Positions 16,306 to 25,379 of a stretch of 64,000 nt of DNA are shown piece after piece. The notes beneath the pieces are model-generated. The model saw nothing but the letters and a program-made list of their open reading frames with translations, did not search any database and was not told the DNA's origin. Position numbers and translations under genes: made by a program. Each line of letters opens with the position of its first letter. Position 1 is the stretch's first letter. Origin of the DNA: Bacteroides faecalis (GTDB lineage: Bacteria > Bacteroidota > Bacteroidia > Bacteroidales > Bacteroidaceae); contig NZ_BHWB01000015.1 of NCBI RefSeq assembly GCF_003865075.1, forward strand, positions 32,899 to 96,898. The letters are read 5' to 3'.

Positions 16306-17898
16306 CCTCAAATCCGCAACTAAGCCCTTGAACGTCCTTATTGCGTTTACACGTCCTCTCATTACTGAATTTGCAGATAATTTGAACTTGAAGCACCCAC
16401 TTCTGCCTACAATATCCCCTTACCCCACAATGTGACTTGAGGCAATACACAATATCATTCCCATAAGTTGTAGGCATTATCCAAAATCAGTCTGGAAAAC
16501 ATCTGCGTAAGCATTATTACAGGTATAGATGTTCAGCACATACCGCCTTGATGTCCTGATCCACTTGGCTGGTACAGAGATAAACCTGAAGACAAACGCT
16601 TTTATGCGACTTGTTGCATTGAGCCCGAACTTCTTTACGTCAAGTCTTTGAATAATGGCCTTGTAAAAGTTACGGATAAGTGCTGTAAGAAGAAGGAACA
16701 CTGTGTTCTCTGCCATGAAGGATTTGGGCAATCTGTCCCACCCGAAACCATTGTTCATATCATCGAAGATACGTTCCTTTCCTCCACGAAGGTTATAGAA
16801 CTCGACAATTTCTCTTACGGAAGAATCATAGTCGTTAGTCAGGATACAACGGTATGTGTATTCTCCTTCCCAAAAATCCTGCACACCATCCATCCGTTTC
16901 TGTCTTTGAATCACAAGTCGATATGCCTTACCTTTCCACTTCTCAACAAGGATAGAGTTCAATTCAAACTCAATGCCATTGATTTCCTCAGTTTTCCAGC
17001 CTTTGAGAGCAAAGGTGTCATTGTAGATCGAACTGCAGCGGTTAGCACGGATATAGAAGGACTTGCAGTGTTTTTCTATTTCCTCCACGATTTCCTCGGA
17101 ACATGATCCACAATCAGCTCTGAAGCGATTGATAGTGAGCCCATTCTGTTCAAATCTCGCAAAGAACCTCTTCAGCGTGTCCTTCTGATGGAAACGAACA
17201 TTTGTGTTACCATCGCTATTCTCTATACCGACTATCAAATCGCCAATAACCGCCACGCCAGGGCGATAACCAAGGAACTTCTTGTATGTAGGCTTTGCAT
17301 CATACTTCTCTGTCTCTATGAACTGATGGTCGAAATCAACATCATACATCTCACCCTCTTTCAGTTGGCCAGATGCAAATATACAATTGAGCAATAAAGT
17401 ATTGAGAGTGTCAGCCGTATTGAAATCGTAGGTCTTGCCCATATCTGATGTGTATGAAATGTTTTCTTGCGTCAACTCCTTTATCGCCCTGAGGATAGTA
17501 TCAGAGCTACAAGTGCGAAGTGTCGGATGAAGCGAGAGGTGGTTCATCAAATGAGTAGTGACATCCTCAATACATGAACCGCTACAGAAGTAGATACTCA
17601 TGAGAGAACGGATGATTTCGCTGTACTGATAACCGAACGATCTACACCTTAGACCGAGGGTTGAGTCGATTACAGATGATAATGTGGAGTCAAATTGCTC
17701 CATGATTGAAAATAATCCCCCAAAAGGAGTGAGTCTCTCAGATTTAATTTGTATCTTCGCCATGTCTATCGTCGGATTCTCTTGTTTTTTTTGCAACACT
17801 AAGATAAGTGAAAATTCTGACATGGCAAAATCCTGAGCAACTTTTTGTTGCTCAGGTACTTAAAAAGTTTAATTTATAATAGTGTTGCGGAATTAAGG
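16306..17898 (-). mobile_element. IS1380-family insertion sequence, copy 1
   Basis: A 1593-bp element has imperfect terminal repeats (cctcaaatccgcaac at 16306; complement of gttgcggaattaagg at 17898). Nothing distinguishes it from copy 2 at 60728-62320 by eye. Flanks are tttat on the left and taaaa on the right, so no target duplication. The right flank equals that of copy 2, so this copy is at a recombination or assembly junction rather than a simple insertion. A hairpin terminator (cctgagcaac / gttgctcagg) is at about 17831-17855. Confidence 0.9.
16477..17823 (-). CDS. IS1380-family transposase
   Basis: The 448-residue transposase has the DDE architecture of the IS1380 family: MYDVDFDHQFIET, a middle FRADCGSCSEEIVEEIE motif and the YNLRGGKERIFDDMNNGFGW region near residue 360. 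This family is common in Bacteroides, where outward promoters can switch on nearby resistance genes. A start at 17763 (MAKIQIKSERL) is also possible. The sequence equals the copy at 60899-62245. Confidence 0.92.
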   Translation of the reverse strand: MSEFSLILVLQKKQENPTIDMAKIQIKSERLTPFGGLFSIMEQFDSTLSSVIDSTLGLRCRSFGYQYSEIIRSLMSIYFCSGSCIEDVTTHLMNHLSLHPTLRTCSSDTILRAIKELTQENISYTSDMGKTYDFNTADTLNTLLLNCIFASGQLKEGEMYDVDFDHQFIETEKYDAKPTYKKFLGYRPGVAVIGDLIVGIENSDGNTNVRFHQKDTLKRFFARFEQNGLTINRFRADCGSCSEEIVEEIEKHCKSFYIRANRCSSIYNDTFALKGWKTEEINGIEFELNSILVEKWKGKAYRLVIQRQKRMDGVQDFWEGEYTYRCILTNDYDSSVREIVEFYNLRGGKERIFDDMNNGFGWDRLPKSFMAENTVFLLLTALIRNFYKAIIQRLDVKKFGLNATSRIKAFVFRFISVPAKWIRTSRRYVLNIYTCNNAYADVFQTDFG

Positions 17899-18083
17899 TA
17901 AAACTGTTCATTGGGAAATGGAACTGAATATATGTATATGGGTGCGCATAAGACCAGCATGAGCAGGGATAGATGAAAGACTCGTTTTTGTTGATACGTT
18001 ATTATCATTTCTCTTTCTTTTTTGTCGTAAGTTTGAGTTTTTATTGAACTTAGAAAAGAGGCGGCTTTTGTGCTGATTTTCAT
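17899..18083 (-). pseudogene. 5' half of LuxR-type regulator (duplicate)
   Basis: The first 60 or so codons of the membrane LuxR-type regulator are present here. They include a hydrophobic segment (FHLSLLMLVLCAPIYIYS) and end at FPNEQFY where the IS begins. The same 5' half occurs at 62321-62505, next to the matching 3' half. Here the 3' half is missing. An upstream start at 18128 is also open, but 18083 gives a more usual N-terminus. Confidence 0.7.
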
Positions 18084-18250
18084 GTGTTTTATTGTTTTAA
18101 GTGTTATTAAGTATAATGTTTCCTGCAAAAATAACTGTTTTTTTTTTTTTTTTTGTATGTTTAAGTACTTTTCTTTATGATGTTAAGTGTTTTTAATTGT
18201 TGTGTGGTTGTCTTTTTAAGTATTTATAAGTTTAAAATGCTTGTTTTTGC

Positions 18251-18282
18251 TTTGGAGGTTGGTTTATAGGTGCGTATCTTTA
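18251..18282 (+). promoter_or_regulatory. Promoter of the fimbrial operon
   Basis: TTTG (18251-18254), a 20-bp spacer and TATCTTTA (18275-18282) fit the Bacteroides consensus closely. The first gene starts 74 bp downstream. A run of 17 T residues (18138-18154) lies between this promoter and the divergent luxR-type gene. Confidence 0.7.
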
Positions 18283-18356
18283 GCGGTTGAAATTCAGGGG
18301 GGTGTAAAAGCCTGGGTTTGGATTGTCATATTAACAAATGATTAAATGACGAAAAG

Positions 18357-19577
18357 ATGTTTTTTTATATTAAATGTGTATTGTTCGTGCTCGTGTTGAG
18401 TATAAGCGGAGAAATATCCGCTCAGGAGAAGCGTGATTCGGTAAGGATCTATTTTCATCAAGGAAAGGTAAATATAGATACATGTTTACTTGACAATGGG
18501 AACGAGATGGAGCGGTTTGCTAAAATCTGTTCCGCATTGAACGACTCCGTCCGTCTTATCAGGAAAATTCAAATAATAGGAGGAGCTTCCCCGGAAGGAG
18601 GGGGGCTGTTGAATGGAAGGCTGTCTGAAAAACGAGCAGAGGTTTTGTGGCGGTATATATCACCTTATATAAAGATTCCGGTATTGGAGAGGGATTTTCA
18701 TTTTTCGGGAAGCGACTGGAACGGACTTATAACGATGGTGAGAGCGGATGTGAATGTTCCGGAGAGGGAGGATGTCCTTCGTTTGTTGGAGAAGATCGTC
18801 CGTTTGGAAAACCAGGACAGCCCTTATTGGGGGGGAGAACTGAAAAGACTGAAAGGGGGGAGGCCATACTCATATTTGTATAAATTCCATTTTCCGAAAC
18901 TTCGTTCGTCGATGGTGAAAATATGCTATGATAGTGATCCGATAAATCCCGTCAGAGATACGGTATATATACATACACGTGATACGTTGTGCATCCGTGA
19001 TACCGTTACCGTCATAGCTCCGGTAAAGAAACGGCCGTTTTGCATGGCGGTGAAAACAAACTTGCTTTATGACGCTGTTTTGATACCTGACATCGGGGTT
19101 GAGTTCTGTTTGGGGAAGAACTGGTCTGTGGCCGGGAATTGGATGTATGCCTGGTGGAAAAGTGATCGGAAGCATAATTATTGGCGTATCTATGGGGGAG
19201 ATGTGGAGTTGCGCCGCTGGTTCGGTCGGAGAGCGGTGGAAAAACCGTTTTCCGGGCATCATGTCGGATTGTACGGGCAGATCGTCACCTATGATTTCGA
19301 ATTGGGTGGGAAAGGTTACTTGGGGGATAAATGGAGTTACGGGGGAGGCGTGGCTTACGGCTACTCGTTACCTGTGGGACATCGGTTCAATGTGGATTTC
19401 ACGTTGGGAATCGGCTACCTTGGAGGATCGTACAAGGAGTACATCCCTTTGGACGGTCACTATGTATGGCAGACCACTAAAAACCGCCGCTGGTTCGGCC
19501 CGACCAAGGCGGGTATCTCTTTGGTGTGGTTGATCGGGCGGGGGAATTATAGCCGGAAGAAAGGAGGCAGGCAGTGA
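18357..19577 (+). CDS. DUF3575-type outer-membrane/fimbrial accessory protein
   Basis: The 406-residue protein has a signal peptide (ISGEISAQ cleavage region) and an OmpA-like segment in the first half (IQIIGGASPEGGGLLNGRLS then KRAEVL). A DUF3575 beta-rich domain fills the second half, from AVKTNLLYDAVLIPDIGVEF to the end. In Bacteroidales such genes head operons for type V (fimbrillin) pili. The next gene starts at a GTG overlapping this stop codon. A frameshifted second copy begins at 62781. Confidence 0.8.
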   Translation: MFFYIKCVLFVLVLSISGEISAQEKRDSVRIYFHQGKVNIDTCLLDNGNEMERFAKICSALNDSVRLIRKIQIIGGASPEGGGLLNGRLSEKRAEVLWRYISPYIKIPVLERDFHFSGSDWNGLITMVRADVNVPEREDVLRLLEKIVRLENQDSPYWGGELKRLKGGRPYSYLYKFHFPKLRSSMVKICYDSDPINPVRDTVYIHTRDTLCIRDTVTVIAPVKKRPFCMAVKTNLLYDAVLIPDIGVEFCLGKNWSVAGNWMYAWWKSDRKHNYWRIYGGDVELRRWFGRRAVEKPFSGHHVGLYGQIVTYDFELGGKGYLGDKWSYGGGVAYGYSLPVGHRFNVDFTLGIGYLGGSYKEYIPLDGHYVWQTTKNRRWFGPTKAGISLVWLIGRGNYSRKKGGRQ

Positions 19578-20494
19578 TACGGATACGCTTTAGTCTGGTG
19601 TTCATATTTTTATGGATAGGACTGACGGCTTGTGAGCATAAGGATTTATGTTACGATCATCCGCACTTTGCCACGGTGCGGGTAATATTCGACTGGACCA
19701 AGATTTCCAATCATGACAAGCCTGAAGGCATGAGGGTCGTATTTTATCCGACCGACGATGAAAGCAACACGTGGATATTTGATTTCCCCGGAGGAGAGGA
19801 TGGGGAAGTGGAGCTCCCCGAGAATGATTACCGGGTAATTTGCTTCAACTACGATACCGACGGGATGGTTTGGAAAGAAAACGGCAGTTACACGCTTTTT
19901 ACTGCCGATACGCGTGATGTTCGGTCGCCGGATAACCGGACAATGGCTGTCACCCCACCCTGGCTGTGTGGCGACCATATAGACAGAGTTATCCTCAAGG
20001 ACATTCCGGGAGGAAGCGCGGAGATAGTACGGCTAACTCCCGTAAACATGGTATGTCACTACACGTATGAGGTGAACGGTCTTCGGGGACTGGATAGGGT
20101 GGCGGATTTGCGGGCTGCTCTTTCCGGCATGTCCGGCTCGCTTAACATGTCCGGCGACAGTTTGCCCGCCGGTCTTTCGGAGAGCCTGCTCTTTGATGGA
20201 ATGGTTTCACGGAATCAGATTATAGGCGGATTCTATACGTTTGGACATTCCGCACTTGAAGGAGAGCCCAATGTTTTCCGGCTGTATCTCAAGAACCGTT
20301 CCGGCAGCATGTCTGTATTGGAACAGGACGTGAGCGACCAAGTGCATGATGTCCCGGTAGCGGGGCATGTCGGTGATGTGCATCTGGTGTTGAATTTTGA
20401 TTATGAGGTACCATCCGAGCCGGGAAGTGGCGGTCCGGGATTTGATGTGGACGTTGATGATTGGGATGATGTGAATGTGGATATAGTGTTATAA
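19574..20494 (+). CDS. DUF5119-type fimbrial lipoprotein
   Basis: The 306-residue product has a lipoprotein signal peptide with lipobox LTAC near residue 20 followed by EHKDLCYDHP. The body (VRVIFDWTKI, then GMRVVFYPTDD) matches DUF5119 proteins that follow DUF3575 genes in fimbrial operons. The GTG start at 19574 overlaps the previous stop (gtga), so the two are translationally coupled. It probably resides in the outer membrane as a pilus anchor or assembly factor. Confidence 0.78.
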   Translation: MIRIRFSLVFIFLWIGLTACEHKDLCYDHPHFATVRVIFDWTKISNHDKPEGMRVVFYPTDDESNTWIFDFPGGEDGEVELPENDYRVICFNYDTDGMVWKENGSYTLFTADTRDVRSPDNRTMAVTPPWLCGDHIDRVILKDIPGGSAEIVRLTPVNMVCHYTYEVNGLRGLDRVADLRAALSGMSGSLNMSGDSLPAGLSESLLFDGMVSRNQIIGGFYTFGHSALEGEPNVFRLYLKNRSGSMSVLEQDVSDQVHDVPVAGHVGDVHLVLNFDYEVPSEPGSGGPGFDVDVDDWDDVNVDIVL

Positions 20495-20602
20495 ACGGAT
20501 ATTTGAGTTTTCAGTGCGGATTGGATGCCGGGTAAACGCTATGTCAACTATTAAGTAATCGAGTTTATTAATTATATGTATCAATTTAATTTATTTTTAT
20601 TT

Positions 20603-21718
20603 ATGAAAAAAAGTACAGTAATGCTTTGGGCAATCTTTGGAGCACTACTCATGGGTTGCTCAGACGAGGAGATTGCGAATGTGGAAACCTCCTCACAGAA
20701 TGCGATTGGTTTTAACGTGTTAAGTAATGCGGCGGAAACGAGGGCTACCCCTACTACCAACACCAACTTGAAGAACACCGATTTCGACGTGTTCGCTTTT
20801 ACGGCGGATGGTACTGCCTTCATGGGAAAGAACGACACGGAATTTGAACATGACGGAGTGAAGATCGTGTACAAAAATGGTAAGTGGGATTATGACGATG
20901 CGAACGACCTTCGTTATTGGCCTACCGAGGCTTTGGACTTTTACGCGTTCAATCCCGGAACGGTTAGTGAAGACATGATGATATTTTATAGTTGGGAAGC
21001 CACCAAGGATGTCCAAAAGATAAGTTATACCTGCATGGATGAGTATGGAAGCGGTACTACTCATGCAAACTACGACGTGATGTATGCCATGGCCAAAGGC
21101 CAGACAAAAGACATGAACAACGGAATAGTGAAATTTAATTTCAAACATATTCTGTCACAGGTCGTATTCAAAGCAAAGACCCAATACGATAACATGCAGG
21201 TGGACATCGACGTGATCAAGATTCATAATTTCAAATTTGCCGGCGCCTTCACATTGCCTGCGGCAGCCGATGGAACGGGAAGTTGGAGTTCGTCTGATTT
21301 AGCATTTCCACACGCATTTACCGTAGTGAAAAACGCAAACATCACGGTCAATAGCAATACCGAAGCTACCGATATTACCACAAATACTCCTATGCTGAAT
21401 ATACCACAGGAGCTGACTGCTTGGAAAGTTTCCGAAACAGCCACCAAAAGCAAGTTGGAGGCCGATAATGCGAAGCAATGTTATCTGGAGATCGCCTGCA
21501 AAATCCGGCAGTCCGGAGCTTATCTGTTGGGTTCAGCAAGCGAATACAAAACAATTTATGTTCCGTTCGGAGATACATGGGAACAGGGCAAGCGCTATAT
21601 CTACACGTTGATTTTCGGTGGTGGTTATGATGATCAGGGAGAGGCTGTGTTGAATCCGATCCAGTTTGATGCAGAGACAACAGGCTGGGTTAATGCGGCA
21701 AAAGACGTAAACGTTTAA
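20603..21718 (+). CDS. Fimbrillin-family lipoprotein
   Basis: From ATG 20603 the protein starts MKKSTVMLWAIFGALLMGC, a lipoprotein signal with cysteine at residue 19. The mature part has typical fimbrillin features: AETRAT after the lipid anchor (a likely processing region), FDVFAFTADGT, DLRYWPTEALDFYAFNPG and KFNFKHILSQVVFKAK. Fimbrillins are exported as lipoproteins, processed by a gingipain-like protease in some species and polymerised by strand exchange. A terminator follows, so this is the last gene of the intact operon. Other fimbrial fragments lie at 33236 and 37659. Confidence 0.85.
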   Translation: MKKSTVMLWAIFGALLMGCSDEEIANVETSSQNAIGFNVLSNAAETRATPTTNTNLKNTDFDVFAFTADGTAFMGKNDTEFEHDGVKIVYKNGKWDYDDANDLRYWPTEALDFYAFNPGTVSEDMMIFYSWEATKDVQKISYTCMDEYGSGTTHANYDVMYAMAKGQTKDMNNGIVKFNFKHILSQVVFKAKTQYDNMQVDIDVIKIHNFKFAGAFTLPAAADGTGSWSSSDLAFPHAFTVVKNANITVNSNTEATDITTNTPMLNIPQELTAWKVSETATKSKLEADNAKQCYLEIACKIRQSGAYLLGSASEYKTIYVPFGDTWEQGKRYIYTLIFGGGYDDQGEAVLNPIQFDAETTGWVNAAKDVNV

Positions 21719-21728
21719 TTAATATCGT

Positions 21729-21780
21729 ACCCGTTGGCAGGTTAAACATACGCAAGATTAATCCCGCCAACGGGTTCTTT
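21729..21780 (+). terminator. Terminator of the fimbrial operon
   Basis: The stem acccgttggc / gccaacgggt spans a loop of about 27 nt and is followed by a T-rich tail. It lies 10 bp after the fimbrillin stop. Confidence 0.65.
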
Positions 21781-21894
21781 ATAGGGAATCGCATTTTCAA
21801 TATACTTTTTGATGTGTAGGGGTGCTTTTTGCGTACCTTTTTCCTGGAGAATTTCTTTTGTGGAGTGTTTGCCCTGTATATTCCCGATACGCTG

Positions 21895-22152
21895 TTATAG
21901 CAGGGAACTGTTTTTATCCAAGTAGTCAGATATAGCCTCTTGCAATACCGATTTTAGCGAATCGCCTTTGCGGATCGCGATCAGCTTTAAGTTCTGGTGA
22001 TAGGTTTCGTCCATGACAAAATTACAATGCACGGTTTTCGCTTTCTTCGGCTTTTGAGCCTCTTTTTGCCCGGCCGTGGATTGGATCAGGCTGTCTAATC
22101 CCCCGGTCAGCCCGGCCGACATACTGTTTTTTAAATCGTTCTTCTTTGCCAT
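21895..22152 (-). CDS. ParB-like partner protein
   Basis: This 85-residue basic protein has a disordered N-terminus and a C-terminal ribbon-helix-helix pattern (VHCNFVMDETYHQNLKLIAI then KGDSLKSVLQEAISDYLDKN). It follows parA by 4 bp on the same strand. Small RHH proteins in that position act as centromere-binding partners and autorepressors. Confidence 0.7.
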   Translation of the reverse strand: MAKKNDLKNSMSAGLTGGLDSLIQSTAGQKEAQKPKKAKTVHCNFVMDETYHQNLKLIAIRKGDSLKSVLQEAISDYLDKNSSLL

Positions 22153-22156
22153 ATGG

Positions 22157-22915
22157 TTACTTTATTTCTGTTAGCAGTTCGTTACATACCTTTTCGTAGT
22201 CCTCTACCCCGGCAGATTTGGGGGCATAGTGAAAAATATCCTGCCCTTGTGTCGGGGCTTCGGCCAGCGTAATGGCGTTGCGTATATGGGTGCTGAACAC
22301 TTTGCCCTGGAATGTTTCCTGTACCAGTTCCGAAACGCTCTTGTTCAGGTTCTTTCTTCCGTCGTACTGGGTTATCAGGACCCCGGCGATCGAAAGATCC
22401 GAGTTCAAACGTTGCTGCACCTTGTGGACGACCTGCATAAGTTTGGCCATTCCACGCATTGCCAGGAATTGAGCCTGAACCGGGATAATCAACCGATCCG
22501 AGGCCGTCAGTGCGTTAAGCGTGAGCAGCGACAGCGAGGGGGGGCAGTCGATCAGGATATAATCGAATTTTTCCTTTTGGCCCTTGATAAGGTGGGCTAA
22601 GATAAGTTCCCGCCCGGCCTCGTTGATTAACTCCGTTTCAACGGCCGAGAGATCCAGGCAGGAGGGAACGACTCTAAGACCGTCCTTATGCTCGTAGATC
22701 GGCAGGTCGTATTCGCCTTTCATCGCGCCGTAGATCGTTTGGGGAAGCTCCGCGGAGAAGCCCAGCGATTCGGTCAGGTTGGCCTGCCCGTCAAGGTCGA
22801 TCAAAAGAACCTTGTACCCTTTTTGACGTAACGCACCGCCCAGGTTGATCGTGGTTGTGGTCTTTCCTACTCCCCCCTTGTGATTCAATACGGAGATTAC
22901 TTTTGCTTTGCTCAT
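22157..22915 (-). CDS. parA: ParA-family partition ATPase (segment B)
   Basis: The 252-residue ATPase has the Walker A motif NHKGGVGKTTTTINLG at residue 11, LLIDLDGQANLTESLG and the Walker B-like YILIDCPPSLSLLTLNAL. This is the Soj/ParA type used for plasmid and chromosome segregation. It is unrelated in detail to the shorter ParA at 9845. The promoter region upstream holds a cluster of actaata/agtatttt motifs that recur elsewhere in segment B. Confidence 0.9.
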   Translation of the reverse strand: MSKAKVISVLNHKGGVGKTTTTINLGGALRQKGYKVLLIDLDGQANLTESLGFSAELPQTIYGAMKGEYDLPIYEHKDGLRVVPSCLDLSAVETELINEAGRELILAHLIKGQKEKFDYILIDCPPSLSLLTLNALTASDRLIIPVQAQFLAMRGMAKLMQVVHKVQQRLNSDLSIAGVLITQYDGRKNLNKSVSELVQETFQGKVFSTHIRNAITLAEAPTQGQDIFHYAPKSAGVEDYEKVCNELLTEIK

Positions 22916-22960
22916 AAATTCAGTTTTTTAAATGGTTGTCATGTCCGCAAATATAGTCAA

Positions 22961-22996
22961 AATACTAATATACTAAAAGACTAAAAGTAGTATTTT
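22961..22996. promoter_or_regulatory. Actaata/agtattt motif cluster upstream of parA
   Basis: aatactaatatactaaaaga then ctaaaagtagtatttt lies 45-81 bp before the parA start. Similar tracts occur at 27585, 28329, 42128, 42709, 42825 and 43667 in segment B intergenic DNA. Candidate ParB or Rep operator, or parS-like site. Confidence 0.5.
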
Positions 22997-23151
22997 CGTT
23001 TTTTGCGTGTTTTTTGTACCGATCGGGGAAGCGTACCGAAATAAATCCTGTTTCCGTCTTTCGGTACGTTTTGTTTCTGTACCGGAATTAATCAAAGATT
23101 AGAATAACCATAAATGTTTTTATACGTTAATCATACGTATGTATATATGTA

Positions 23152-23175
23152 TATATTTGTTTTTGAGTATCTTTG
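23152..23175 (+). promoter_or_regulatory. Promoter boxes for the 23202 operon
   Basis: Two TAnnTTTG matches are present, TATATTTG (23152-23159) and TATCTTTG (23168-23175). The second gives a 26-bp leader to the ATG at 23202. A tacgtatgtatatatgtata tract upstream is palindromic. Confidence 0.45.
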
Positions 23176-23201
23176 TGTGCTATGAATAAAAAATAAAAGA
23201 C

Positions 23202-23531
23202 ATGAGCACTTATTCGTATAAAAATCCGAAGTTTATAAATTCCCCTAAAGGGGTGGTTGAAGTTGTAGAAGTGATTTATGACGGCAAAGATGATCCGGCC
23301 TATTCACTGGCTATTATTAAATGGGAAAATACCTATAAATTAGGTATTCGTTGGAACATCGCTTATAGTGAATGGGACGATTACCGCAAACAGAACGGGC
23401 AAGATGAATGTATAGGTAATCCACAGTCGAGAGGTATTCCCACCTGGTTTGTTTTGCCCGATGATATGATGTTTAGTGAGAAGTTCAGCGGTGCGATGCA
23501 GAGGCTTGATGAATTAAGAAAAGGTAAATAA
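23202..23531 (+). CDS. Hypothetical protein (109 aa)
   Basis: A small acidic protein rich in aromatic residues (WENTYKLGIRWNIAYSEWDD). No family is recognised. It is followed after 3 bp by the RhuM/PLD-like gene, so the two probably form one operon. It could be a partner or antidote of that protein, but nothing in the sequence proves it. Confidence 0.6.
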   Translation: MSTYSYKNPKFINSPKGVVEVVEVIYDGKDDPAYSLAIIKWENTYKLGIRWNIAYSEWDDYRKQNGQDECIGNPQSRGIPTWFVLPDDMMFSEKFSGAMQRLDELRKGK

Positions 23532-23534
23532 GTA

Positions 23535-24371
23535 ATGGAACAGGGAGAAATCATATTATACCAGCCGGATGAAGCGGTCAGGTTGGAAGTGAGGCTGGAA
23601 GATGAAACCGTTTGGCTGACACAGGCGCAAATTGTGGATCTTTTTCAATCCAGCAAAGCAAATATAAGCGAGCATATAAAAAACATATATGATCAGAAAG
23701 AATTAGAGGAAAGTTCAACTGTTCGGGATTTCCGAACAGTTCGACAGGAAGGCAAACGGCAAGTGATGCGCAATCTGACTTATTACAATTTGGATGCGAT
23801 CATATCCATTGGGTTTCGTGTCAATAGTAAAAGAGGTATTTTATTTAGGCAATGGGCGAATAAGGTTTTAAAGGACTATCTTTTAAAAGGGTATTCCATT
23901 AATAAACGTTTGTCAGAACTTGAAAGGACTGTCGCTCAACATACCGAGAAGATAGATTTTTTTGTGCGTACTGCCTTGCCCCCGGTCGAAGGCATTTTTT
24001 ATAACGGCCAGATTTTCGATGCGTACAAGTTCGCTACCGATCTGGTAAAGTCGGCCAGGCGTTCGATCGTGCTTATCGACAACTATGTGGACGAAACGGT
24101 CTTGCTCATGTTGAGTAAACGCAGCGTCGGTGTCTCGGCCACCATTTACACCCAGCGTATCACGCAGCAACTCCAACTTGATCTTGACAGGCATAACAGC
24201 CAGTACACACCTATCGACATCAGGACGTACCGGGACAGTCACGACCGTTTCCTGATCGTTGATGAAACGGACGTGTACCATATCGGAGCCTCGTTAAAGG
24301 ATCTGGGGAAAAAGATGTTCGCTTTCTCAAAGCTGGATATTCCGGCGGCTGTGATTACTGACCTGTTATAA
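23535..24371 (+). CDS. RhuM-type DNA-binding protein with PLD-like C-terminus
   Basis: Residues 1-130 match the RhuM/ORF6N-like domain: VWLTQAQIVDLFQSSKANIS, EHIKNIY, LTYYNLDAIISIGFRVNSKR and FRQWANKVLKDYLLKGY. The C-terminal half has a phospholipase D-like pattern (RRSIVLIDNYVDE, then SHDRFLIVD and YHIGASLKDLGKK), with the usual HxK reading HDR. The usual second HKD copy is absent, so a single-motif domain may act as a dimer or be non-catalytic. It sits in an accessory island with a resolvase and a Fic protein, so a defence or stress role is plausible but unproven. Confidence 0.75.
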   Translation: MEQGEIILYQPDEAVRLEVRLEDETVWLTQAQIVDLFQSSKANISEHIKNIYDQKELEESSTVRDFRTVRQEGKRQVMRNLTYYNLDAIISIGFRVNSKRGILFRQWANKVLKDYLLKGYSINKRLSELERTVAQHTEKIDFFVRTALPPVEGIFYNGQIFDAYKFATDLVKSARRSIVLIDNYVDETVLLMLSKRSVGVSATIYTQRITQQLQLDLDRHNSQYTPIDIRTYRDSHDRFLIVDETDVYHIGASLKDLGKKMFAFSKLDIPAAVITDLL

Positions 24372-24409
24372 TATCCTTTGTCTTATGAATGGGCTGTCGC
24401 AAAAGAAAA

Positions 24410-24434
24410 ACCCGTTCTTGATGAACGGGTATAT
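24410..24434 (+). terminator. Terminator after the RhuM-type gene
   Basis: An 8-bp stem (acccgttc / gaacgggt) with a 5-nt loop lies 39 bp after the stop. The downstream T tract is weak. Confidence 0.55.
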
Positions 24435-24545
24435 CCTTGACTTGGTTACGTGTTTTGATAACAGAGGCTTTACCAAGCATTACAATGCAAAGATAGTAAT
24501 TATAGGTTAATTAGCGAATTTCTTTTTTGGATAGATCCGGAAATA

Positions 24546-24617
24546 ATGCCGTCCTTGAAAGAGGTGGATAAGGTGATTAAAACAATAGATAAGGAAGAAC
24601 AAAAGCAAAAGGGATGA
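24546..24617 (+). CDS. Possible 23-residue peptide coupled to the resolvase
   Basis: A short frame (MPSLKEVDKVIKTIDKEEQK then QKG) ends at a TGA that overlaps the resolvase ATG as ATGA. It may be a translational leader or the remnant of a larger gene, since the DNA before it shows no promoter. Confidence 0.3.
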   Translation: MPSLKEVDKVIKTIDKEEQKQKG

Positions 24618-25252
24618 ATGTGGTTATTTATTCACGTGTAAGCTCGCAGTCGGCCAGGCAATCGACCGAACGGCAGGTTGTCGATCTGGAGAGGTTCGCA
24701 GCCGGACGGGGGTACGAGGTGACGGCGGTCTTTGAGGAAAAGATAAGCGGACGAAAGGCCAATATCGAACGCCCGGTTTTAAGCCGTTGCCTGGAATACT
24801 GCACGGATCCGCAGAACCGGGTGGATATGTTGTTGCTGACCGAGATCTCACGCCTGGGGCGTTCAACCCTGGAGATCCTAAAGTCACTCGATACGCTGCA
24901 CACGCATAAAATATGCGTGTATATTCAAAACCTGAACCTGGAAACATTACGGCCGGACAAGACGGTAAACCCCTTGTCCTCTCTGATCACTACCCTGTTG
25001 GGGGAACTGGCCGCGATCGAACGCCAGGGGATCATCGACCGCCTTAATAGCGGACGGGAGTTGTACATCCAGAAAGGGGGCAGGCTGGGACGGAAGCCGG
25101 GAAGCCGGAAAACGGCCGAACAGAGGAAAGAGGAATACCGGGAGGCGATCGCCTTGTTAAAGAAAGGCTACTCGATCCGGAACGTGGCGAAGCTCACGGG
25201 AAAGGCCGTTTCGACGATACAACAAGTAAAAAAAGACTTCATTAGTAGCTGA
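24614..25252 (+). CDS. Serine resolvase/invertase
   Basis: The 212-residue recombinase has the catalytic YSRVSS (Ser10 by analogy with gamma-delta resolvase), LLLTEISRLGRSTLEIL and the long E helix ending in GELAAIERQGIIDRLNSGRE. A C-terminal helix-turn-helix follows (YREAIALLKKGYSIRNVAKL). On a plasmid this would normally resolve multimers. Its position before the Fic gene and a set of direct repeats leaves open a local role. Catalytic residues look intact. Confidence 0.85.
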   Translation: MNVVIYSRVSSQSARQSTERQVVDLERFAAGRGYEVTAVFEEKISGRKANIERPVLSRCLEYCTDPQNRVDMLLLTEISRLGRSTLEILKSLDTLHTHKICVYIQNLNLETLRPDKTVNPLSSLITTLLGELAAIERQGIIDRLNSGRELYIQKGGRLGRKPGSRKTAEQRKEEYREAIALLKKGYSIRNVAKLTGKAVSTIQQVKKDFISS

Positions 25253-25270
25253 TTATCGGAACAAATATTG

Positions 25271-25348
25271 TATTTTTGCAACAAATACGAGTAAATGCAC
25301 ATAATTAAAAACGAGTATTTACACATGTCTAAAAACGAGTATTTGCAC
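25271..25348 (+). promoter_or_regulatory. Promoter and three direct-repeat operator of the Fic gene
   Basis: The minus-7 box TATTTTTG (25271-25278) is followed by acgagtaaatgcac (25287), acgagtatttacac (25311) and acgagtatttgcac (25335). The repeats have an exact 24-bp period. They cover the transcript start and early leader, the right place for a repressor. The N-terminal AbiEi-like winged helix of the Fic protein is the obvious candidate binder, as expected for autoregulated toxin-antitoxin loci. Confidence 0.6.
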
Positions 25349-25379
25349 GAAAATAATCAGAATCTAAATAAAAACGGTT

